DNA of 64,000 nucleotides from Gammaproteobacteria bacterium (GTDB lineage Bacteria; Pseudomonadota; Gammaproteobacteria; UBA6429; Thiohalophilaceae), in assembly GCA_016194635.1 (NCBI GenBank), contig JACQBC010000034.1:62001-126000 (forward strand). The letters run 5' to 3'. This document shows, piece after piece, positions 9,557 through 17,077 of this stretch. Each line of letters opens with the position of its first letter. Within the stretch, counting starts at the first letter, position 1. Under the pieces are notes generated by a model. It had not been told where the DNA came from. It made no database searches and saw only the letters and a program-made list of their open reading frames with translations. A program made the translations under genes and the position numbers.

Positions 9557-10569
9557 TGCTGGTAAAATATTTCGCGTTCTTTGTTTATTACTCTGGACTA
9601 GAGTATTTTCTAAGAAAAATCCTTCCACGCCGTTACCCGGCAATATTCATGCTGCACAGTGTCCAACCCGACAACATACTGACCGCGACAGCAAAATTCT
9701 CTATTGACCCGTGGTGTTTTGAAAGAAAACTGCGTTTTCTTACAAAATACAATGTTATATCAATGACAGAACTGGTATATGCCTTAGAAAACCATCGCCA
9801 GATTAAGGATGTTATTGTCCTCACGTTCGATGACGGTTATGAAGATAATTATACCATTGCTTACCCAATACTTAAAAAATATTCATTGCCTGCTATAATA
9901 TACCTAACAGCGAACTATATTGGTACCGAAAAGTGGCTACCCTTAAATAGGTTTTATTACGCAATTCTAAATACGCCGTTATTACGCATAAATGAATCTT
10001 TACTCAATAAATATTTATTTACACCACCTTCCGTGGATATTTCCACGCAAGAAAAACGCATGGCCTTTATCCGTGAGATGCGGCCACGATTGAAGATCTT
10101 GAATATAGCAACTTTACAAAAGTTTATAGAGGAACTCAGCGCGTCACTGGGTATTACCACCATACCCGATACTACCTTTGCCATGCTAAAATGGCATCAA
10201 ATTCGTTCCATGACGGACAGTATTGAATTTGGTTCACATACGATGAACCATAGTATTTTGGCAACATGCGATGCCACAACCCAGCACGACGAAATATTCA
10301 ACTCTAAGCAATGTATTGAAGATAACTTGAAGTTAACCGTTAACCACTTCGCCTATCCAAATGGACATAAGTCAGACTACACACCTGAAACCATTCGCTT
10401 GCTTAAACAAGCCGGTTACCAATCCGCTGTTTCAACTGAGCACGGCATCGCCTTTGACACCGAAAATCTTTTTGAACTACGCCGCATGTCACTCGACCTG
10501 CCGAATTATAGGCTGTCATTTGAACTGCTTGGAGTTACCGCCTGGATACGAAAATTATTAAAAAAATGA
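9556..10569 (+). CDS. polysaccharide deacetylase (NodB domain), first of three in a row
   Basis: 337 aa. The NodB catalytic core is seen as VLTFDDGYEDNY near residue 92 (catalytic and metal-binding Asp pair), SHTMNHSIL near residue 225 (metal His) and FAYPNG. It should remove N-acetyl or O-acetyl groups from a polysaccharide or its lipid-linked precursor. A long insertion of about 110 residues separates motif 1 from motif 2, as in the neighbouring paralogue. The start overlaps the amidotransferase stop by one base, and the end overlaps the next deacetylase by 4 nt. Confidence 0.85.
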   Translation: MLVKYFAFFVYYSGLEYFLRKILPRRYPAIFMLHSVQPDNILTATAKFSIDPWCFERKLRFLTKYNVISMTELVYALENHRQIKDVIVLTFDDGYEDNYTIAYPILKKYSLPAIIYLTANYIGTEKWLPLNRFYYAILNTPLLRINESLLNKYLFTPPSVDISTQEKRMAFIREMRPRLKILNIATLQKFIEELSASLGITTIPDTTFAMLKWHQIRSMTDSIEFGSHTMNHSILATCDATTQHDEIFNSKQCIEDNLKLTVNHFAYPNGHKSDYTPETIRLLKQAGYQSAVSTEHGIAFDTENLFELRRMSLDLPNYRLSFELLGVTAWIRKLLKK

Positions 10570-11603
10570 CAACCTATCGCCAACGGCTAAAACAAACATT
10601 CGGTTATTTATTTTCAGGTCTATCCTTCGATACTGTTTATTATAGCCGTCGTAACCTTCATTATGGTTATGTTATCTTAAGTTTTCACAAGATCGTCACC
10701 GAACCTTATTTTAGACCACAGATGACACTCGCACGCGATGTGTTCGCGGGCTTGTTAGATTATTTACATAGTCGCTACGAAATCCTAAGTTTAGAGCAAC
10801 TTGCCGAGCATGATGTCGACACTCCCCATGACGCTATTAAAATCGTACTAACCTTTGATGACGGGTACCGCGATAATTACACCAATGCCTATCCAGAACT
10901 AAAGATCCGGCGGCTGCCAGCCACTATATTTTTGTCCACCGGATACATAGGGAGCCAGCGTATTTTGTGGTGGGACTTGATTGATGGGATTGTCAGGAAT
11001 TATACAAGTTTTTCCCTTGCCGATAGAGCGATTATTGACGCGTTCATCTTTAATCTACTTAAAGTACAACGCGCCGAGATCCGCCCGGTGAACAATTTAA
11101 CCAATGTGCTCGTGAATAAAATAAAAACCATTTCCACCCACGACCGAACTATAATTGAGGAACAAGTCTTGCCGCTTTATCACAGTATTAAGAACACACA
11201 TGGCAATCGACTAATGCTCGATTGGTCCGAGGTTGTGGAAATGTCCGGCGATATGATTAACTTTGGTGGTCATACGGTGAACCACCCAAATTTAGATGAT
11301 ATATCCACCGCAACCCTGGAATATGAATTAATGCAGTGCAAACAAGCCATAGAAAACAAAATAGCCAGGCCGGTTACCACCTTTGCCTATCCAAGTGGCC
11401 GGCATTCGGCTACGATGTACCCATTGCTTCACAAACATGGTTACAGATTGGCGTGCACTACTAATAGTGGACTTTATCAGCCTTCAAAAGAAAACATCTA
11501 TTGCATCCCAAGGATCGATATTACCACACAGTCGGTATCGGTTGATGGGGTAAATTTTTCACCTGCGTTATGGAATTATCAGCTCTTTAAAAATATCCAA
11601 TAA
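10566..11603 (+). CDS. polysaccharide deacetylase (NodB domain), second in the row
   Basis: 345 aa paralogue of the preceding gene. The same motif set is present: VLTFDDGYRDNY near residue 98, GHTVNHPNL and FAYPSG, with a similar inserted segment between motifs 1 and 2. The ATG overlaps the previous stop by 4 nt, so the two are translationally coupled. The pair probably arose by an old tandem duplication, since motifs match but the rest has diverged. Two enzymes could act on different sugars or at different steps. Which polymer they modify is unknown. Confidence 0.85.
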   Translation: MTTYRQRLKQTFGYLFSGLSFDTVYYSRRNLHYGYVILSFHKIVTEPYFRPQMTLARDVFAGLLDYLHSRYEILSLEQLAEHDVDTPHDAIKIVLTFDDGYRDNYTNAYPELKIRRLPATIFLSTGYIGSQRILWWDLIDGIVRNYTSFSLADRAIIDAFIFNLLKVQRAEIRPVNNLTNVLVNKIKTISTHDRTIIEEQVLPLYHSIKNTHGNRLMLDWSEVVEMSGDMINFGGHTVNHPNLDDISTATLEYELMQCKQAIENKIARPVTTFAYPSGRHSATMYPLLHKHGYRLACTTNSGLYQPSKENIYCIPRIDITTQSVSVDGVNFSPALWNYQLFKNIQ

Positions 11604-11605
11604 CC

Positions 11606-12625
11606 ATGCGTACCGATATAGTAATTACGATTGATGTGGAATGTGCGCTGCCTGGTGGTGCGTTAGGTTTAGGTTCCAAACCCATCGGGGTTGACCGTAG
11701 GGTTTTTTGTAAATCACCCGCGGGTGAATTTGGCATTAAGTTAATTATAGATTTGCTCAATCACTTTAATATGAAGGGAAGTTTTTTTTGTGATTCCTCG
11801 ATTAAATATTTAACCAACGACGACGATTTTGCCAAGGTGGTTAATTATATTCATCATCGTCAACACGATGTTCAATTGCATACCCACCCCATTTATCGCT
11901 TATGGGCGACCAAGGGGGAGGCTGGCTCGTTTGCACCTGCTCATTGGTCGGATAATATCTGTGATTTACCCGTCTCGCTGCAACATACTATCCTCCAAGA
12001 GGGGGTGGAATTGCTGTATAAACACATTAATAAAACACCGATAGCCTACCGGGCGGGTAATTATGGCGCCAATGCGAAGACGCTTGATCTTCTGCGGCAA
12101 CTCGCAATACGCTTTGATAGCAGCTATAACATATGGGCTAGAAGCCACAAACGATATTCTAATCAGAACATCACCGATAAAATTTACAATACTCCATTTG
12201 ATGTTGGAGGTGTATTAGAAGTGCCAGTGACTAATTATTATTGCGGCTTGGGAAAAACCCATCGTTTTTTTGCTCCAGAAGGGGCTTCGGCAAAGGAAAT
12301 GGTGACGGCGTTGGATCTCTTACACGCTAATAATACTCCAATAATTGTTATTGTGCTGCATTCATTTTCGTTTGCTTTACACACAAAACAACCGGATAAA
12401 AATATAAAATTTAATTTTGTGACCTATAATAGGTTAAAAAAATTATTTAAATATATCAGCGTTAACCAGCACAAATTTAATGTTTTAACGTTTTCGGACA
12501 TTTTTTCCTCGCCACAGAAAATTGATAATTATCAAGCCACAACACCTCATCGTGAATTTGTGCGAGTGCCGAACTTGCACTTGCTGGGTAGGTTATTTGG
12601 TCAGGCCGTTCAAAAAATACTCTAA
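11606..12625 (+). CDS. polysaccharide deacetylase-superfamily protein, divergent
   Basis: 339 aa. The N-terminal motif VITIDVECALPGG replaces the usual TFDDG, and VQLHTHPIYRLW near residue 92 supplies the metal-binding His-x-His. This pattern matches the WalW/DUF-type branch of the polysaccharide deacetylase superfamily rather than classical NodB. A Fx5YRAGNYGAN segment follows, as in that branch. It starts 2 nt after the previous deacetylase stop and ends 4 nt before the next glycosyltransferase. It likely acts in the same polysaccharide pathway, but the exact reaction is not established. Confidence 0.7.
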   Translation: MRTDIVITIDVECALPGGALGLGSKPIGVDRRVFCKSPAGEFGIKLIIDLLNHFNMKGSFFCDSSIKYLTNDDDFAKVVNYIHHRQHDVQLHTHPIYRLWATKGEAGSFAPAHWSDNICDLPVSLQHTILQEGVELLYKHINKTPIAYRAGNYGANAKTLDLLRQLAIRFDSSYNIWARSHKRYSNQNITDKIYNTPFDVGGVLEVPVTNYYCGLGKTHRFFAPEGASAKEMVTALDLLHANNTPIIVIVLHSFSFALHTKQPDKNIKFNFVTYNRLKKLFKYISVNQHKFNVLTFSDIFSSPQKIDNYQATTPHREFVRVPNLHLLGRLFGQAVQKIL

Positions 12626-12629
12626 CCCA

Positions 12630-13784
12630 ATGAACATACTTGTGTATACAACCTTATTCCCTAATAACACCGAAACAACCAAAGGGATATTTGTCAAGCA
12701 ACGGGTTGACCGGCTTGCGAAATTTTTTAACACGATTGTTGTTGCGCCGGTACGTTACATTCCCGTGTTTAAAACCTGTAGTAAAATATCGCGGTCTGAG
12801 CATGGGAATATTGATGTTTATCATCCGCGTTATTTTGTATTACCAAAACTTGCAAAATGGACCGATGGAGTTTTTTTATTTCTAAGCACATTGTTTTTTA
12901 TCGGTAAAATACTAAAGCGTCATAAAGTCGATTTAATTGATGCTCATTGGGGTTATCCGGATGGTTTTGCTGCGTATCTCACTAGTATTGTATATAAAAT
13001 TCCATTCATCGTTACCCTGCGTGGTAGTGATGTTAATATTTTCTTACAGCGGGGCTTACGTAAACAAGTTATTCTGTGGTATCTGAGAAAATTGAAATAT
13101 ATTGTTACGGTAAGTAATTCGCTTAAAACCACCTTGATACACCATGGCATCGACCCGAAAATTATTACGGTGATCCGTAATGGGGTCGACCTGAATAGTT
13201 TTATTCCCATGGAAAGATCAAGCGCGCGTCAAAAACTTGGAATCGATCCGGATTCTAAAATTTTGTTGTGTGTCGGTAATATCGTGAAGATTAAGGGCCA
13301 AGACATCCTCGTTGAAGCCTTTGCAAATATTCGACATAAATCCGCTAAACTAATTTTTATTGGCGATGGAGAGATGCGTAATATACTAGAGAATAGTATA
13401 AAAAACCGGCTGGGCGCGACAACTCGAATTAGTTTTATGGGCAGGAAGCCACATGCGGAAGTTGGTTTATGGATGAATGCTTGTGACATTTATATTTTGC
13501 CGAGCCGCAACGAAGGAATGCCGAATGTTGTGTACGAAGCCTTGGCCTGTGGCATACCAGTTATTGCAACTAAGGTGGGTGATTTACACGACATTATTAC
13601 TTCCGAGCAACATGGGATCCTTGTTGCTCCAAACGATCCCACCGGATTAAGCCGTGCTATTGATCAGGCCCTGGCCACTTCCTGGGATAAGGGGTTTATA
13701 CGCAAACACGCGGAACAATTTGATTGGGATAAAACCATTTCTTTATGCCAATCGGTCTACACAACGTCAATAAAGAATCATTAA
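12630..13784 (+). CDS. family 4 glycosyltransferase
   Basis: 384 aa from the ATG at 12630. The open frame extends 108 nt further upstream, but that part lies inside the deacetylase gene and lacks family character. The start MNILVYTTLFPNNT and the segment IDAHWGYPDGFAAYL are typical of cytosolic GT4 enzymes. Later come LRGSDVN, a donor domain with VGNIVKIKGQD, and the EX7E motif in RNEGMPNVVYEALACG. It likely adds one sugar during repeat-unit assembly. It lies 4 nt after the deacetylase-like gene. Confidence 0.86.
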   Translation: MNILVYTTLFPNNTETTKGIFVKQRVDRLAKFFNTIVVAPVRYIPVFKTCSKISRSEHGNIDVYHPRYFVLPKLAKWTDGVFLFLSTLFFIGKILKRHKVDLIDAHWGYPDGFAAYLTSIVYKIPFIVTLRGSDVNIFLQRGLRKQVILWYLRKLKYIVTVSNSLKTTLIHHGIDPKIITVIRNGVDLNSFIPMERSSARQKLGIDPDSKILLCVGNIVKIKGQDILVEAFANIRHKSAKLIFIGDGEMRNILENSIKNRLGATTRISFMGRKPHAEVGLWMNACDIYILPSRNEGMPNVVYEALACGIPVIATKVGDLHDIITSEQHGILVAPNDPTGLSRAIDQALATSWDKGFIRKHAEQFDWDKTISLCQSVYTTSIKNH

Positions 13785-13786
13785 AC

Positions 13787-14962
13787 ATGTTACCTGCTAT
13801 GCGCGCGGTTTTATTCTTTTCATCTGATGATTGGAGTGACGATCTAAAAACCAGTAAATACCACATGGCAACGTGTCTCGCGAATGACGGTTACAGAGTA
13901 CTTTATATAAATAGTATTGGATTAAAGCAACAAAGCCTTGGTAGTCAGTTCTTGAAAAAGGTTTTTAATCGTTTAAAAACCGTATTCAAAGGATTGCGCC
14001 ACGTCAATGCAAATCTGTATGTCTTCACACCTTTTATTCTACCGTTTCATTCATCGAATATAGTTTCAAGACTCAACCAATTAATTTTAGTACTGAGCGT
14101 GAGGTTGCTTCAATATCGACTAAATATTTCCGAGCCAGAATTATGGGTATTTCTACCTAACCATGTGTCGTTGATCGGTAAATTCAATGAACGCGTGGCA
14201 CTGTATTATTGCGTGGATGAACATACTCTTTTTTCTGGCGTCGATACAAGCTTTATGCACAACCTAGAAGAAAAATTAATTAAACATGTTAATCTGGTGG
14301 TTGTCACGGCCAAGCCGTTGTACGAAAGCAAAAAACTGCACGCGAACAATATTCTATACCTACCCCATGGGGTTAATGTAGAGCATTTCTCACAGGCCGT
14401 GGTACAGAATTTTTCCGCTCCGGATGATATCGCCCGGATAACCGGTCCTAAGATCGGTTTTTTCGGTCTGATTGAAGATTGGATTGATTTGGATTTGGTG
14501 GCCTATGCGGCGTTAGAGTTACCCACGTATAGCTTTATTATGTTAGGCAAAATTAAAGTCAATATTGAGAATTTTGCCCCTATCAAAAACATGAAATTTC
14601 TTGGGCCTAAACCCTTCGGTCAACTCCCGCAATACTGCCGGCATTTTGATTGCGCTATCATGCCATTCAAAATTAATGCAATGACACTCAATGTAAATCC
14701 GCTTAAAATGCGCGAATACCTAGCAGCGGGATTACCTGTGGTATCAACCGCCTTGCCTGAGGCGCAAGGCCAAGGAAGTTATGTTAGGATTGCTCGTAGG
14801 CGCGAGGAATTCGTTACACTGTTAAGTAATACTATTGAAACTGAAGTGGATAGACGGGCTATTTCTTCGAGTGTTACGCAGGATAGCTGGGAGGGGAGGT
14901 ATCGTCAATTGCGTAATGAAATAGGCAGAATTGCGCCCGCCACTATTTTACCTTTGATTTAG
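13787..14962 (+). CDS. GT-B glycosyltransferase, last plus-strand gene of the exopolysaccharide operon
   Basis: 391 aa from the ATG at 13787, two bases after the previous stop. The C-terminal signature NPLKMREYLAAGLPVVST near residue 305, preceded by AIMPFK, is typical of glycosyltransferases in capsule and exopolysaccharide clusters. The N-terminal half resembles the FFSSDDWSDDLKTSKYHMA type of acceptor domain. Its last 20 nt overlap the 3' end of the convergent phosphoesterase gene on the minus strand, so the two transcripts must overlap. Substrate unknown. Confidence 0.8.
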   Translation: MLPAMRAVLFFSSDDWSDDLKTSKYHMATCLANDGYRVLYINSIGLKQQSLGSQFLKKVFNRLKTVFKGLRHVNANLYVFTPFILPFHSSNIVSRLNQLILVLSVRLLQYRLNISEPELWVFLPNHVSLIGKFNERVALYYCVDEHTLFSGVDTSFMHNLEEKLIKHVNLVVVTAKPLYESKKLHANNILYLPHGVNVEHFSQAVVQNFSAPDDIARITGPKIGFFGLIEDWIDLDLVAYAALELPTYSFIMLGKIKVNIENFAPIKNMKFLGPKPFGQLPQYCRHFDCAIMPFKINAMTLNVNPLKMREYLAAGLPVVSTALPEAQGQGSYVRIARRREEFVTLLSNTIETEVDRRAISSSVTQDSWEGRYRQLRNEIGRIAPATILPLI

Positions 14963-15791
14963 AGTGTTCCATTCTAGTTGATACTTTTGCCAAGGTTGAG
15001 TGATCGTCGTCAACCGCAACCAGTTTGCGTTTTACCCTGAATAAAAAATGCACTATAGAGTAATAATATAAAATATATTGATTATAAATACGTGATTTTT
15101 GTTTTATCGAGCGCGCATAACTGGCCGCGTGGTCATAATGCAATTGTATGAATTCGATTTGCAGTTGATCGCGATCAAAAACACAATATTCTATAATTTT
15201 ATGCTCACTGCGCGGTTCACCTACCGTACCCACGTTGATCATATACGTACCATCACGCTGTAACATTACAATATTATCACGCGATACTGTTAGCCCGTGA
15301 TGGTAGTGATATACAACGGAGTTATGTGTGTGTCCAAAAAATATGTATTTTGCGTCAATGTTTTGCTCTCTGAGGAAATCAATCGCACGCGTGATCCGTT
15401 GCTCGGATGATAAATATTCATCTACCTTGGCGGGGGAGGCATGGAAGGCATAGATATCTTGGTCGTGGTAGGTTAACGGTAGTCGTTGAATATGGTGACG
15501 CCATTCGCTGGGTAGGTGCTTTCTCGCACGTAATGCCGCGTATAAAGCCTTGGGACTGCAATTGATCGGTTCGAGTAAATTCGCCGCCATTAAATCATGA
15601 TTTCCCGCTATCCAGACAATATCCGGGTTTTCGCTCAGCAGTTTATAGCAGGCTTCTGGTTCGGCGTTATAACTGGCCACGTCGCCTAGGCAAACGATTT
15701 TGCTAATTTTGCGTGATTTAATATCTTGCAACGTAATACGTAATGCATCTATATTTCCATGAATGTCGGAGATGAACGCAATTTTATTCAT
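14943..15791 (-). CDS. calcineurin-like metallophosphoesterase
   Basis: 282 aa from the ATG at 15791, which overlaps the upstream ATP-grasp stop by 4 nt (ATGA). A longer open frame starting at 15881 lies inside the ATP-grasp gene and is rejected. The binuclear metal motifs are all present in order: ISDIHGN at residue 6, CLGDVASYN, WIAGNHD, FHAS, and FFGHTHNSV. It should hydrolyse phosphomono- or diesters in the cytosol. Pairing with an ATP-grasp gene suggests a shared small-molecule or cell-surface modification step, which is inference. It converges on the exopolysaccharide operon with a 20-nt overlap. Confidence 0.82.
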   Translation of the reverse strand: MNKIAFISDIHGNIDALRITLQDIKSRKISKIVCLGDVASYNAEPEACYKLLSENPDIVWIAGNHDLMAANLLEPINCSPKALYAALRARKHLPSEWRHHIQRLPLTYHDQDIYAFHASPAKVDEYLSSEQRITRAIDFLREQNIDAKYIFFGHTHNSVVYHYHHGLTVSRDNIVMLQRDGTYMINVGTVGEPRSEHKIIEYCVFDRDQLQIEFIQLHYDHAASYARSIKQKSRIYNQYILYYYSIVHFLFRVKRKLVAVDDDHSTLAKVSTRMEHSKSKVK

Positions 15792-16972
15792 GACCGTATT
15801 TTTCCACCAAATAATGCAGTGATCCGATTGCGCGTAAAAAGTATAAACCCCATTATGCCAGGCAGTGGATCGCGCCAACAAAATTTATCGAATATGGTGT
15901 TGGGAAAATAACTGGCCAGCCACTCAATCAAGGTAATTTCCTTGTTTTTATAATATTTATATCCGGAGGGGAAGTCGATCCTAAACTTTACCCATTTATA
16001 TTTTGTAGCGTAGTGAGATTGATGTGTTGCAGGTTGACCCGTTAAATACAAAAATGCCTGCCTGGGGAGATTAATACCCGCTTTCATGCCCAGATAATGC
16101 CACATATTAAAACGTGGGTTGATCTCAAGTAAATAATATTTACCATCATTTGGGTTTAGCTTGAAGTCAATCTTTATCGCACCATAGAGACCGAGTTGTT
16201 TCACCATGCTATCACCAAGTGATAGTAGCGCATTATTTTCTACCAATTCGACGGCAGAACTATAACCGTTGACGACTGGATTGCAGCGTATCTTCCTGCC
16301 ACAATACTTTCCTAAACAAGTCCCTTCTTCGGTATGATAGGCATGATAACTGTATATCAAATCGTCTTTTCCTGGGATAAATTGCTGTATTACAAAATCT
16401 TTATCCGCATCGATTGTCGCGAGGATTTCTTCCAGCCGCGATGGGTTTTCAACTAAAATAACCTTTTGTTGTGGATCAACCCCGTTTACCCGCCACAGGA
16501 ATCGCGTAGTGGGCTTTATGATGCAAGGGTAGGGTATTGAGTCTCGCGACTGGGCTGATGTAATCTCGGCTTTGTCCAGCGTTAATGGCAGGGGGAAATT
16601 ATTTTCTTCTGACAAATTTATAAAAGTTTTCTTATCCAGGCAGGCAGTCACTAACTTTTCATCCGGCAGATAGAAACGGAAGTATTGACTCAGTTCGGCG
16701 CGAAAACTCGATACCATCAATAGTTGTTGATCATTGCTATAAAACAAAACCGGTCGGTGTTGTTTGTCGCCGGCGAACGTGATGAGATCATCCTTGGCCG
16801 TTTGCAGTGATTGCAATGGATCAGTAATTTTCACAACCCGCAGGGCACCGCGTGAATATAGGATTAAGGTGCTATTGGTGGTCGCGACGGGAATATACGG
16901 GACGCGGCCGAGTGAAAAACAGCGGACTAGATTCAGGTCACCCATCACCACGGCATGGTTATTACTGGTCAT
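15788..16972 (-). CDS. ATP-grasp family carboxylate-amine ligase-like protein
   Basis: 394 aa. The ATP-grasp core is seen in the mid part: a DKKTFINLSEEN segment, then PCIIKPTTRFLW, then VIQQFIPGKDDLIYSYHAY. Next comes GAIKIDFKLNPNDGKYYLLEINPRFN near residue 265, containing the metal-binding Glu/Asn pair of the family. Such proteins form an amide bond at the cost of ATP, for example D-aspartate ligase-like enzymes that decorate cell-surface glycans. It is divergent from the exported lyase-like gene at 17078, with a 105-nt shared upstream region. The actual substrates are unknown. Confidence 0.75.
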   Translation of the reverse strand: MTSNNHAVVMGDLNLVRCFSLGRVPYIPVATTNSTLILYSRGALRVVKITDPLQSLQTAKDDLITFAGDKQHRPVLFYSNDQQLLMVSSFRAELSQYFRFYLPDEKLVTACLDKKTFINLSEENNFPLPLTLDKAEITSAQSRDSIPYPCIIKPTTRFLWRVNGVDPQQKVILVENPSRLEEILATIDADKDFVIQQFIPGKDDLIYSYHAYHTEEGTCLGKYCGRKIRCNPVVNGYSSAVELVENNALLSLGDSMVKQLGLYGAIKIDFKLNPNDGKYYLLEINPRFNMWHYLGMKAGINLPRQAFLYLTGQPATHQSHYATKYKWVKFRIDFPSGYKYYKNKEITLIEWLASYFPNTIFDKFCWRDPLPGIMGFILFTRNRITALFGGKIRS

Positions 16973-17077
16973 GTTTATTTCCTGTTAAAATTGTCTATAC
17001 TACGCAGCTACTGCGAGGAGTATACCTTAATTTTACAGATACCGTTATCTGTAACCGGCGTCAAGGAGCCTTACACA

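Noticed and set aside
12522-12629. Extended start of the glycosyltransferase inside the deacetylase-like gene
   Set aside because: The extra 36 residues lack family character, and the ATG at 12630 gives the normal GT4 N-terminus.
1-17000. Exosortase/PEP-CTERM-linked exopolysaccharide locus
   Set aside because: The ligase-like, amidotransferase and deacetylase genes resemble such loci, but no exosortase or PEP-CTERM protein is visible in the window.
16955-17077. Longer upstream start of the lyase-like protein (873 aa)
   Set aside because: AAGGAG before GTG 17078 and the signal peptide directly after it favour the shorter form. The extra 41 residues overlap the divergent ATP-grasp gene's start.
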